Source: UBA10518 sp022837185 (lineage in GTDB: Bacteria > Desulfobacterota > Desulfobulbia > Desulfobulbales > Desulfobulbaceae). From it: a stretch of 64,000 nt of DNA. The position numbers were made by a program, and so were the translations under genes. The notes beneath the pieces were generated by a model that did no database searches, was not told where the DNA came from, and saw only the letters and a program-made list of their open reading frames with translations. Where the stretch lies: NCBI GenBank assembly GCA_034007705.1, contig JAVEQK010000003.1:156070-220069 (forward strand). The letters run 5' to 3'. Positions 25,381 through 33,433 of this stretch are shown here, in pieces. The first letter of the stretch is position 1. Every line of letters starts with the position of its first letter.

Positions 25381-25867
25381 CAGGCAAAGCATCCTTGAAG
25401 ACGAACTCCTCCTGGTGCGCAATTCGGGGGAAATTCCCGAAATTGCCCTGCACGCAAGCCTGTACTACCTGACCGGGGATGAAGACGGTCCGAAACTGGT
25501 CCTGGGGGACGAAGAGCGTGAGGCCCTGTACAGCGCCGCTCTTGAACGGGCCCGGGAAATAGTGCTGCGCGATCTCGAGCCGCGCAACCGCACTCTTCCC
25601 ATATTCAGGGGACCGGCCAGGTCCATGGCCAACTGGCGGCGGCTGCAGGACTTCTGCGCCAGGATACAACGCTGTTGTCCCGGGTTCAACAAGAGGGTGG
25701 CCGGAGCACTGATCACCTTCCTGGAGGCGGAGATCCGCGATGTCGGAGAGGGTCGGAAGACCTCTTCCGTTAACTGCAGCGCCGGCGAACTGGAAAGGTA
25801 TTGCGGCGAACTGTCCCTTCATCCGTCTTTTTTGCCCGCCGGCTGGACCGAACTGTGCACGAAATGA
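25343..25867 (+). CDS. hypothetical protein overlapping the hemA 3' end
   Basis: 174-residue cytoplasmic protein of unknown family. Start ATG 25343 overlaps the last 38 bases of hemA in another frame; no strong ribosome site is seen, so translation is probably coupled to hemA. The sequence is charged and helical with GEIPEIALHASLYYLTGDEDGP near the N-terminus and four cysteines (CARIQRCC cluster, then C144 and C170 approximately). Real coding is supported by the long frame with typical codon use after the hemA stop. Function not recognised. Confidence 0.65.
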   Translation: MKTAEKKQKETPDRQSILEDELLLVRNSGEIPEIALHASLYYLTGDEDGPKLVLGDEEREALYSAALERAREIVLRDLEPRNRTLPIFRGPARSMANWRRLQDFCARIQRCCPGFNKRVAGALITFLEAEIRDVGEGRKTSSVNCSAGELERYCGELSLHPSFLPAGWTELCTK

Positions 25868-25956
25868 TTCGGAGGGCGTAACGCCAGCCGCATCCGCCGG
25901 CAAAGGGACGCAGCCCTCCATCGCCGACGGAAATCGACAGCTTACGGAGCGTTCCC

Positions 25957-26862
25957 GTGGAACCAGCACAGAATGAGCAAGGCAGGACATTCCTTCCCGG
26001 ACCCCGGCCGCTTTATACCACGCCGCAGCAGTTCGTCCTCGATCTGCTTCTGCTTGTCGGCGGCAGTGTGATCTTTGCGCTGGGCATAAATTCCATTCTC
26101 ATGCCAATGCATTTTGCCACCGGCGGCATCGCGGGGCTGGCGCTGATCATTCAGAAATTTTTTCCGGCCTTGAACCTGGGGTGGATATATCTGCTGATCA
26201 ATGTCCCCCTGTTCGTCCTGGCCTGGATGGCGGTGGGCCGGCGTTTCTTTTTCTACAGTGTGATCGGCATGGTCTCCCTGGCCGTGAGCCTGACGTTCGT
26301 CCAGGTGCCCATCGATCTGGACGACAGGCTGCTCAACGCGCTGCTGGCGGGAATAATTCTCGGCATCGGCGCGGGACTCTCCCTGCGCTCTTCCGGATCC
26401 CAGGGGGGGCTGGACATCCTGTCGGTCATGCTGCTGATGCGGTTTTCCGTCAGTCTCGGCAATACGGTGCTGACGATAAACACCCTGGTCCTGCTCATGG
26501 TGGCGGTCTTTTACTCGCTGGATGCCGTGCTCTACACGCTGATCGTCATTTACGTCAGCTCCAAGGTCATGAACATCGTGGTGACGGGCTTGAGTCAGCG
26601 GAAGGCGGTCTTCATCATTTCCCCCCATTGGGAAGTCATTGCCCGGGAAATCCTGAAGGATATCCGCAAGGGAGTGACCATCATCGAGGGCAGGGGGGGA
26701 TATTCGCATAAAGAGGAACACATCCTCTATGCGGTGATCCCCACCATGGAGATCGGCCAGATGAAAGTCCTGATCCGGCGCATCGACCCCGATGCCTTTG
26801 TGGTGATCAGCAATACCCAGGAAGTGATAAATCCGCGCATCGGCAATCAGCCCCACTGGTAG
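25957..26862 (+). CDS. YitT family membrane protein (DUF161 + DUF2179)
   Basis: YitT-family integral membrane protein: five to six transmembrane helices over residues 28-205, including the glycine-rich ATGGIAGLALI and SSGSQGGLDILSVML repeats of the two DUF161 halves. A soluble C-terminal DUF2179 domain (about residues 215-295, ending VVISNTQEVINPR) follows. A small-molecule transporter role is proposed for the family but substrates are unknown. GTG 25957 follows ACGGAG. 301 residues, usual length. Confidence 0.88.
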   Translation: MEPAQNEQGRTFLPGPRPLYTTPQQFVLDLLLLVGGSVIFALGINSILMPMHFATGGIAGLALIIQKFFPALNLGWIYLLINVPLFVLAWMAVGRRFFFYSVIGMVSLAVSLTFVQVPIDLDDRLLNALLAGIILGIGAGLSLRSSGSQGGLDILSVMLLMRFSVSLGNTVLTINTLVLLMVAVFYSLDAVLYTLIVIYVSSKVMNIVVTGLSQRKAVFIISPHWEVIAREILKDIRKGVTIIEGRGGYSHKEEHILYAVIPTMEIGQMKVLIRRIDPDAFVVISNTQEVINPRIGNQPHW

Positions 26863-26925
26863 GAGGGCCCGATGCGCGGACATGCCGCTGCCCTGATTTG
26901 AAAAAGAAAACAAAAAAAGGAACGT

Positions 26926-28536
26926 ATGAAAAGAGAACAAAATCCCCGCCGGCACAGCTCCTATGGCCTGAAAAATCACGGCCTGTCCAATCTGAATGAA
27001 GTATTCTGGAATTTACCGACCCCCAGTCTGTGTGAAAAAATTCTGATCCGGGGGGAGGGGCGGCTTTCCCATCTCGGCCCGATAGTCGTCCGCACCGGCC
27101 ATCACACCGGCCGATCGGCGGACGACAAGTTCATTGTCCGGGAGCCGGGGACGGAGCACGACATTCTGTGGGGACCCATCAACCCCCCCATTTCGGAGGA
27201 ACGCTTTGATCACCTGCATAAACGGATGGCCATGCACCTCCAGACCCAGGACGTTTACGTGCAGGATTGCTTTGTCGGCGCCGATCCCGAATACCGGCTT
27301 CCGGTCCGCATCATCACCCAGTACGCCTGGCACAGTCTCTTTGCCCGCAACATGTTCATCCAGGCGACCGCCCAGGAACTGCACAGCCATGTACCGGAGT
27401 TCACGGTGATCAATGTCCCGGGATTTCACGCCTCGCCGAAGCTCGACGGCACCAACTCGGAAACCTTCATCATCATCAATTTCAAGAAAAAGCTGGTTCT
27501 CATCGGCGGCACCAGCTACGCGGGAGAAACGAAGAAATCGATTTTTTCGGTGATGAATTATCTCATGCCCAGGAGGGGGGTGCTGTCCATGCACTGCTCC
27601 GCCAATACGGGCAACGATGAGGATACCGCCCTCTTTTTCGGGCTCAGCGGCACGGGCAAGACGACCCTGTCCGCGGTGGCTGGCCGCACCCTGATCGGGG
27701 ACGACGAGCACGGCTGGAGCGATGAGGGCATATTCAATTTCGAGGGGGGATGCTATGCCAAGCTGATCAGGCTGTCCCCCGAAGCGGAGCCGGAAATCTA
27801 TTCGACCACCAGACGGTTCGGCACCATCCTGGAAAACGTGGCCCTTGATTCCGCTTCCAGGCAGATCGACCTCTATGACGACTCCTTCACCGAAAATACC
27901 CGGGGCTCATACCATATTTCCGCTATTCCCAACGCCAGCCGGAGCGGCCTGGCCAGTCATCCGCGGACGATTATCTTCCTGTCGGCGGACGCCTTCGGAG
28001 TGCTGCCGCCCATCGCCAAACTGACCAGGGAGCAGGCCATGTACCATTTTATTTCCGGCTATACGGCCCGGGTGGCGGGGACCGAGCGCGGCGTCACCGA
28101 GCCCACGCCGGTTTTCAGCGCCTGCTACGGCGCGCCGTTCATGCCCATGCATCCAATGGCCTATGCCGAACTGCTGGGCCGGAAGCTCGATCGTCATGAT
28201 TCCCAGGTATGGCTGATCAATACCGGCTGGACCGGAGGTCCCTGTGGCATCGGCAGTCGGATGGAGATCAAGTACACCAGGGCCATGGTCGACGCCGCCC
28301 TGAACGGCCGCCTGGATGACGTGCCCACCGAACAGGAGCCCTTTTTCGGTCTGCATGTGCCGCTGCACTGTCCCGATGTGCCCGACGGAGTGCTGGATCA
28401 GCGCGGCAGCTGGGCCGATCCCGGCGCCTACGACGCCCAGGCCGGCAAGCTGGCGCGGATGTTTGCCGAGAATTTCCGGCAGTTTGACAGCCGGACAACT
28501 CCGGAACTCCGCGCCGCCGGGCCATACATCCCTTGA
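26926..28536 (+). CDS. pckA: phosphoenolpyruvate carboxykinase (ATP)
   Basis: Interconverts oxaloacetate + ATP and phosphoenolpyruvate + CO2, linking C4 acids to gluconeogenesis. The P-loop FFGLSGTGKTTLSA (around residue 240) and the preceding metal-binding HCSANTGND region identify the ATP-dependent enzyme, with GDDEHGWSDEGIFNFEGGCYAK following. The substrate-binding TGRSADDKFIVRE lies near the N-terminus. 536 residues, normal. ATG 26926 follows AAAGGAACG. Confidence 0.96.
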   Translation: MKREQNPRRHSSYGLKNHGLSNLNEVFWNLPTPSLCEKILIRGEGRLSHLGPIVVRTGHHTGRSADDKFIVREPGTEHDILWGPINPPISEERFDHLHKRMAMHLQTQDVYVQDCFVGADPEYRLPVRIITQYAWHSLFARNMFIQATAQELHSHVPEFTVINVPGFHASPKLDGTNSETFIIINFKKKLVLIGGTSYAGETKKSIFSVMNYLMPRRGVLSMHCSANTGNDEDTALFFGLSGTGKTTLSAVAGRTLIGDDEHGWSDEGIFNFEGGCYAKLIRLSPEAEPEIYSTTRRFGTILENVALDSASRQIDLYDDSFTENTRGSYHISAIPNASRSGLASHPRTIIFLSADAFGVLPPIAKLTREQAMYHFISGYTARVAGTERGVTEPTPVFSACYGAPFMPMHPMAYAELLGRKLDRHDSQVWLINTGWTGGPCGIGSRMEIKYTRAMVDAALNGRLDDVPTEQEPFFGLHVPLHCPDVPDGVLDQRGSWADPGAYDAQAGKLARMFAENFRQFDSRTTPELRAAGPYIP

Positions 28537-28624
28537 TCCTCCGGCGGACGGCGGCAACAGCAGAAGGAGCAGACCCCGTTCCCGGCCGGCAGACGGCGTT
28601 TTGCCGGGGGGATGGGCAAGGAGC

Positions 28625-29797
28625 ATGACAAACTATCTCGTCATAGGCAACGGCGTGGCCGGCACCACGGCGGCCGAGTACATCAGGAAAAATGATCCGG
28701 CCGGGAAAATCACCATCCTCAGCGAGGAGGACCTGCCCTTCTATTCCCGGATCCGCCTGATCGATTACCTGGGCGGCGACGTCGAAGAAGAGCGGCTGAT
28801 AATCAGGAGCAGGGACTGGTACGGCGAGCGGGGAATCGAGCTGATCACCGGGGTCAGGGCCATCGACGGCGATCCGGCCCGGCGCACCGTTCTTACCGGG
28901 GACGGGGGCGAATTCGGCTACGACCGGCTGCTGCTGGCCACCGGAGGGCATTCTTTCGTGCCCCCCATCACCGGGGCCGGCACCCGGGGAACCTTCACCC
29001 TGCGCAATATCAGGGACGCCAGGGAAATCGTGTCCTGCTGCCTGCGGGGCGGCGACCTGGTCATGATCGGCGGGGGCCTGCTGGGGCTGGAAGCAGGCAA
29101 CGCCCTGCGAAGGCGGGGCATGAACGTCACGGTGGTCGAGTTCCTTCCCCGCCTCCTGCCCCGGCAGCTCGATGCCAGGGGGGCCGCGAAGCTTACCCGG
29201 ATCATGGAGGACATGGGCTTTGCCTTTCACATCGGTACATCGGTGCGGGAAATACGGGGGGAGGAGAACGTCGAGGGGGTGGTTCTGCAGAGCGGGGAAC
29301 AGATCCCCGCCGATGTGGTGATCATGGCGGCGGGGATCCGGCCGAATCTGGAGTTGGCCCGCCGGCTCGGCCTGCAATGCGAACAGGGAATAGTCGTGGA
29401 TTCCCTGCTCAGAAGCAGCCGGCCGGAAATTTTCGCCGCCGGCGACGCCGCCGAGCACAACGGGGTGGTGTACGGCATCTGGCCCGCGGCGATGGAGCAG
29501 GGCAGGGCGGCGGGGACCAACATGACCGGGGGGCGCCTGGAGTACCGGGGCACGACCGTGGCCAACCGGCTCAAGGTCGCCGGCATCGATCTTGCCTCGG
29601 TGGGGGAGATCGATCCGGAAAACCGGTACCGCGCAGAGATCGAGGAGACGGACACGGTCTACAAGAAGCGGGTCTACGACGATGACGGCAGGCTGGTCGG
29701 CTGCATTCTGCTGGGCGACATTTCCGATTATGGAGCCGTTGCCCGGGAGATAGGGGAAAAGGGCGGCGGGGAGCCGCCGCGGCCGTGCCGGGAGTGA
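28625..29797 (+). CDS. FAD/NAD-dependent oxidoreductase (NirB N-terminal / rubredoxin reductase-like)
   Basis: Pyridine nucleotide-disulphide oxidoreductase fold of 390 residues: FAD-binding VIGNGVAGTTAAEYI at the N-terminus, NAD-binding MIGGGLLGLEAGNAL in the middle, and the FAD-contacting IFAAGDAAEHNGVVYG near residue 285. It matches the flavin module of NADH-nitrite reductase and NADH:rubredoxin reductase in layout but has no siroheme or Fe-S domain, so the electron acceptor is not determined. ATG 28625 follows AAGGAGC. It is the last gene before a convergent lipoprotein. Confidence 0.82.
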   Translation: MTNYLVIGNGVAGTTAAEYIRKNDPAGKITILSEEDLPFYSRIRLIDYLGGDVEEERLIIRSRDWYGERGIELITGVRAIDGDPARRTVLTGDGGEFGYDRLLLATGGHSFVPPITGAGTRGTFTLRNIRDAREIVSCCLRGGDLVMIGGGLLGLEAGNALRRRGMNVTVVEFLPRLLPRQLDARGAAKLTRIMEDMGFAFHIGTSVREIRGEENVEGVVLQSGEQIPADVVIMAAGIRPNLELARRLGLQCEQGIVVDSLLRSSRPEIFAAGDAAEHNGVVYGIWPAAMEQGRAAGTNMTGGRLEYRGTTVANRLKVAGIDLASVGEIDPENRYRAEIEETDTVYKKRVYDDDGRLVGCILLGDISDYGAVAREIGEKGGGEPPRPCRE

Positions 29798-30292
29798 TCA
29801 GAGCCGTTTCGCCTTCCAGTATCTCCTGGACCAGTACTGGTCGTCCAGCCGGGACAGGGTGACGCCCTTCCGGGAGGAGACGTGCATGAACCTCCCGCCG
29901 TCCACGTAAATGCCCACATGCCTTGACCGCAAACCCGTTTTGAAAAAGACCAGATCACCCGGCAGCAGGTTGTTGATGCCGACGTTTCTGCCCAGGGCCG
30001 CCAGTTCACTGGTGTTGCGGGGCACATCGAGGCACAGTTGCGAACGGTAGGTGAGATGGACGAACCCGGAGCAGTCAACGCCGTTTCTGCTCAGGCCGCC
30101 TGCCCTGTAGCGGGTCCCCTTCCAGGCAAGATAGTGATCGAGGAGTTTTTTTCTCACCAGGGGCGGATTGCTCAGGGAGACGGCCTCCCGGCACTGGTCG
30201 ATGGTTGTCCGCGAGGCCGGGGGGGAAGAGGTGGTGCAGCCCCCCGGCAGGAGAAGGATGATGATGAGGAGAAGAAGAGACGAAGTTCTCAT
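29798..30292 (-). CDS. NlpC/P60 family lipoprotein
   Basis: Predicted outer-membrane or envelope lipoprotein (lipobox LPGGC near residue 19) with an NlpC/P60 cysteine peptidase domain that cleaves peptidoglycan stems. Catalytic motif NGVDCSGFVHLTYR carries the Cys, RHVGIYVDGGRFMHVS the two His positions. 164 residues, like E. coli Spr/MepS. Its stop touches the stop of the flavoprotein gene tail to tail with no gap. Confidence 0.88.
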   Translation of the reverse strand: MRTSSLLLLIIILLLPGGCTTSSPPASRTTIDQCREAVSLSNPPLVRKKLLDHYLAWKGTRYRAGGLSRNGVDCSGFVHLTYRSQLCLDVPRNTSELAALGRNVGINNLLPGDLVFFKTGLRSRHVGIYVDGGRFMHVSSRKGVTLSRLDDQYWSRRYWKAKRL

Positions 30293-30650
30293 GTCTGATG
30301 GTTCTTTGGCTTCGGCCCGGGGGTGGAGGGGGTTTTCCTCTCTCCGGCTCCGGGGGCTCGTTCACTTTTGTCTATCCTGCCATAAATCCGGCCTTTGATC
30401 AAAAAAAATCCGTCGGCGGGCCCATACGGGGGTGGATTTGACTTCCAGGGGCGGCCGCCTCGTTTCGTCCTCCCGAGATATTTTTCCGTGGGAAACGTCT
30501 TCAGGGTGGGATCGTGGCGGTTTTCGGGAATTATTCCTGTTTACCGACCGTTCTTTCCTGATTATTCTATCATGGTAGAGGCCAGGCCGTTTCCGTCCTG
30601 GGGCCGTGCCGGCGCCGGATATCGCGGCTCCGGGGTCAGGGAGGAATGCT
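30293..30650. other. divergent intergenic region, nothing recognised
   Basis: About 358 bases between the NlpC/P60 gene (minus) and the sigma-54 activator (plus). It must hold both promoters, but I see no convincing -35/-10 pair, no -24/-12 sigma-54 element and no RNA gene. Short open frames across it lack ribosome sites. Confidence 0.5.
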
Positions 30651-32531
30651 GTGCTGGTACATTCAAAGGGGCCATTCGTTATGATGAAAAAAAATCCGGC
30701 CAGGGTGAGCGGCAAACAAGGAAAAGAGGCGGACCGTGATGAGCGGGGCGGCTGGGAGCTGCCGGCTTCGTTCCGGGACCTGTTCTTTTCCCTGCCCGAC
30801 GCGGCCGCCCTTTGTGACGCCCATGGCCGGATACTCCAGGTCAACCCGGCCCTGGAAAATATTTTCGGCTTCACCGCGGACGAGCTTGTCGGACAGCAGG
30901 CCGGGAGACTGCAAGGTGGGGCCGGCGGGGAAGAACCGGGGAAATGGCAGGACAATGGTAATGCCTGCTCCGGGGCGGATTGGGGGCGGTCGAGCTGCCG
31001 CCGCGGAGACGGTTCCGTTTTTCCCGCGGAAGTCGCCGTCATCCGCATCAGGGATGACCAGGGGGATGTCCGCGGATTTGTCCACCTGTTCCGGGACCTC
31101 TCCGGACAGCGGGAGAGGGAGAAAGAACTGCTCGAGGCGCAGATGCGCTACCGCCTGATCGCTGATTATACCTCCGACTGGGAATACTGGCGGGATGCGA
31201 ACGGGTCCTTCCGGTATGTTTCCCCCTCCTGCGAGCGCATCACCGGCTACCCGCCGGCCGCCTTTGTGGAGCGCCCGGCCCTGGTCCATGAAATAGTCCT
31301 GCCGGCCGACCGGGAGATATGGGAGGGTCATTGCCGGGATTCCATGGAAGAGATGAAACGGCGCGAGGTGCAGTTCCGCATCGTGCGCCGGGACGGGGAA
31401 GTCCGCTGGATTGAGCATGCCTGCCAGCCGGTGGTCGCCGACAGCGGCAAGGTCCTCGGCTTCCGGGTCAGCAACCGGGACGTCACCCGGCGCAAGACCA
31501 TTGAGAACGAGCTGCGCCAGGCTCTGGAGGCGGTCCAGTCACTGAAGGAGCACCTGGAGGCGGAGAGCCTCTACCTGAAGGAAGAGATCGCCCTGGAGCA
31601 TGACTATACCAACATCATCGGCAACAGCAACGCCCTGCAGTACGTGCTGTTCAAGGTCGAACAGATCGCCGCTTCCGACACCACCGTTCTCATTCTGGGC
31701 GAGACGGGAACGGGCAAGGAACTGATAGCCCGGGCCATTCACAGCCGCAGCGCGCGCGGCGGCCGCTCCCTGGTGAAGGTCGACTGCGCGTCCCTGCCGG
31801 CCGATCTTATAGAAAGCGAATTGTTCGGCCATGAAAAGGGCGCGTTTACCGGCGCCCATGCCCGTCATATCGGGCGCTTCGAGCTGGCGGACGGGACCAG
31901 CATTTTTCTTGATGAAATCGGCGAACTGCCCCTGGAACTGCAGGCCAAACTCCTGCGGGTCATTCAGGACGGGGAGTTCGAGCGGGTGGGCGGCAACCGG
32001 ACCATCAGGGTTGACGTCCGGGTCATCGCCGCCACCAACCGCAACCTGGAGGAGGATGTCCGCCAGGGAAAATTCAGGATGGACCTCTGGTACCGGCTCA
32101 ATGTCTATCCCCTGACCGTACCGTCGCTGCGGGACCGGGGCGAGGACATTCCCCTGCTGGTCAACCATTTTGTCAACCGGTTCGCGCACAAACAGGGCAA
32201 GAAGATCAATACGGTCCCCAGGCCGGTGATGGAGGCCCTGCGGAAATACCCCTGGCCGGGCAATATCAGGGAACTGGAAAACGTCATTGAACGGGCGGTG
32301 ATCAACACCACCGGAACCAGCCTCCGCCTCCCGGAAGGGTTAAGGGAGGTCCGCAACGGCATGAACAACGAATTCAAAACCCTGCGCGACATGGAGCGGG
32401 AATATATTCTCAAGGTTCTCGACAAAACCGGGTGGAAGGTCAGCGGCGCCAACAGCGCGGCGGAAATCCTCGGCATGGACAGGAGTACGCTGCGGGCCCG
32501 GATGAAAAAGCTGAACATTCGGAAACCGTGA
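30651..32531 (+). CDS. PAS domain sigma-54-dependent transcriptional activator
   Basis: Enhancer-binding regulator that activates sigma-54 RNA polymerase by ATP hydrolysis. There are two N-terminal PAS domains (about residues 25-125 and 150-275), a short coiled coil, and an AAA+ domain with Walker A GETGTGKE (from residue 350) and an intact GAFTGA loop (residues 397-402) for sigma-54 contact. A Fis-type helix-turn-helix lies at the C-terminus (ILGMDRSTLRARMKKL). No receiver domain, so the signal is sensed by the PAS domains. GTG 30651 is chosen because GGGAGGA lies five bases before it; ATG 30681 is the alternative. Confidence 0.9.
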   Translation: MLVHSKGPFVMMKKNPARVSGKQGKEADRDERGGWELPASFRDLFFSLPDAAALCDAHGRILQVNPALENIFGFTADELVGQQAGRLQGGAGGEEPGKWQDNGNACSGADWGRSSCRRGDGSVFPAEVAVIRIRDDQGDVRGFVHLFRDLSGQREREKELLEAQMRYRLIADYTSDWEYWRDANGSFRYVSPSCERITGYPPAAFVERPALVHEIVLPADREIWEGHCRDSMEEMKRREVQFRIVRRDGEVRWIEHACQPVVADSGKVLGFRVSNRDVTRRKTIENELRQALEAVQSLKEHLEAESLYLKEEIALEHDYTNIIGNSNALQYVLFKVEQIAASDTTVLILGETGTGKELIARAIHSRSARGGRSLVKVDCASLPADLIESELFGHEKGAFTGAHARHIGRFELADGTSIFLDEIGELPLELQAKLLRVIQDGEFERVGGNRTIRVDVRVIAATNRNLEEDVRQGKFRMDLWYRLNVYPLTVPSLRDRGEDIPLLVNHFVNRFAHKQGKKINTVPRPVMEALRKYPWPGNIRELENVIERAVINTTGTSLRLPEGLREVRNGMNNEFKTLRDMEREYILKVLDKTGWKVSGANSAAEILGMDRSTLRARMKKLNIRKP

Positions 32532-32704
32532 GCTGCTCCCCGGCTTTGTCCGGTTACATATAACCACCTGTTTTTCGCTCCACGGAACCGGGGCCGGAAT
32601 ACCCCGCTCACGGTTGGCTTCCGACCCTGTCTCCCGGGCGCCGGCGCCCGATACCGCGCCATCCATGAATGAAACGACCAGTACCAGCGGCTGGCTTGTG
32701 TTTT

Positions 32705-32736
32705 GGTCAAGTTTGACCTTTCGGTTATATTTGACC
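32705..32736. promoter_or_regulatory. candidate operator, repeated TTGACC boxes
   Basis: GGTCAA-GT-TTGACC (32705-32718) is an inverted repeat with a two-base spacer; a further TTGACC lies at 32731-32736, 18 bases from the previous one. This spacing suits binding of a dimeric regulator on one face of the helix. The regulator is unknown. Confidence 0.3.
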
Positions 32737-33045
32737 ATAAATAGGGGTTCCAGCCGTTCCCTTTTTCTTCCTCCTTTCCTCGTCATCCCCCTTTTTTCCG
32801 TCGAGCTGAGAGTAATTTTTATTATTTTTTTGATACGGCATAATTTTTGTATTTGATCCATAAGACGGTGCGGCAAATTGTCGCGCCTGGTGAAGGCCGT
32901 CCCCTTGTCCTGTGGTACTGGAAAATGTCCATTGCAACAGGACAAAGAGATGGGGCGGCCAAGTGTGGCTGTTGCCGGTGGCGAGCATAACCTGTTTAGA
33001 TGATGGATCTTTTTTCTTGGTCCCGGGAAATCGTCATCAGGTACG

Positions 33046-33059
33046 ATTGTTGCAACAAT
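33046..33059. promoter_or_regulatory. 14-base perfect palindrome before the ABM-like gene
   Basis: ATTGTTGCAACAAT is a perfect palindrome ending five bases before ATG 33064, where it could bind a repressor or mask the start codon in RNA. Confidence 0.3.
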
Positions 33060-33063
33060 AGTG

Positions 33064-33372
33064 ATGCTCTCTGGACAGGATGTGATTATTACCGCGGTAA
33101 CCCTCAAAGGCAGGCAGGATAAGCGCAGGGAAATAATGCAGACCATCAGCGGCATAGCCGACCAGGTGCGGCGCTGTGAAGGGTGTGTCGGGGTGCACTG
33201 CTACCAGGACATCAACGACAGGGATGTATTCTATTATGTCCAGCAGTGGCGGTCCAGGGAGGACCTGGACGGCCACCTGAACTCAAAACTGTTCGCGGCC
33301 CTCCTGGGCATAAAAAGCATCCTGGCCGAGCCGCCGCGTATTGAACATATGTTTCGAAGCAGCGAAAGATAA
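33064..33372 (+). CDS. ABM-like (antibiotic biosynthesis monooxygenase superfamily) protein
   Basis: 102-residue ferredoxin-like protein resembling the ABM superfamily, which includes quinol monooxygenases. It has the VIITAVTLKGRQDKRREIMQ first strand and helix, the CVGVHCYQDINDRDVFYYVQQW strand pair and a helix with GHLNSKLFAALLG. Superfamily function is oxygen-dependent hydroxylation or heme degradation; none can be assigned here. No signal peptide, so unlike its downstream neighbours it is cytoplasmic. ATG 33064 lacks a good ribosome site. It lies 61 bases before the giant secreted protein. Confidence 0.7.
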   Translation: MLSGQDVIITAVTLKGRQDKRREIMQTISGIADQVRRCEGCVGVHCYQDINDRDVFYYVQQWRSREDLDGHLNSKLFAALLGIKSILAEPPRIEHMFRSSER

Positions 33373-33433
33373 CGGTGAAGAAATCGTTCACCGGCGCATG
33401 GGAAAAAATGAGGAAACCAATTGGAGTTCGACG

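Larger units (their letters stand above)
32532..33063. other. AT-rich intergenic region before the secreted-protein cluster
   Basis: 532 bases with no supportable gene. Bases 32700-32760 carry repeated TTGACC boxes, and 32813-32860 are strikingly AT-rich in a GC-rich genome. A perfect 14-base palindrome sits just before the next start codon. It probably holds the promoter and control region for the large downstream cluster. No rRNA, tRNA or riboswitch was recognised. Confidence 0.55.

Noticed and set aside
32980..33010. sigma-54 promoter near the ABM-like gene
   Set aside because: TGGC and TTGC words occur, but not with the required -24/-12 spacing.
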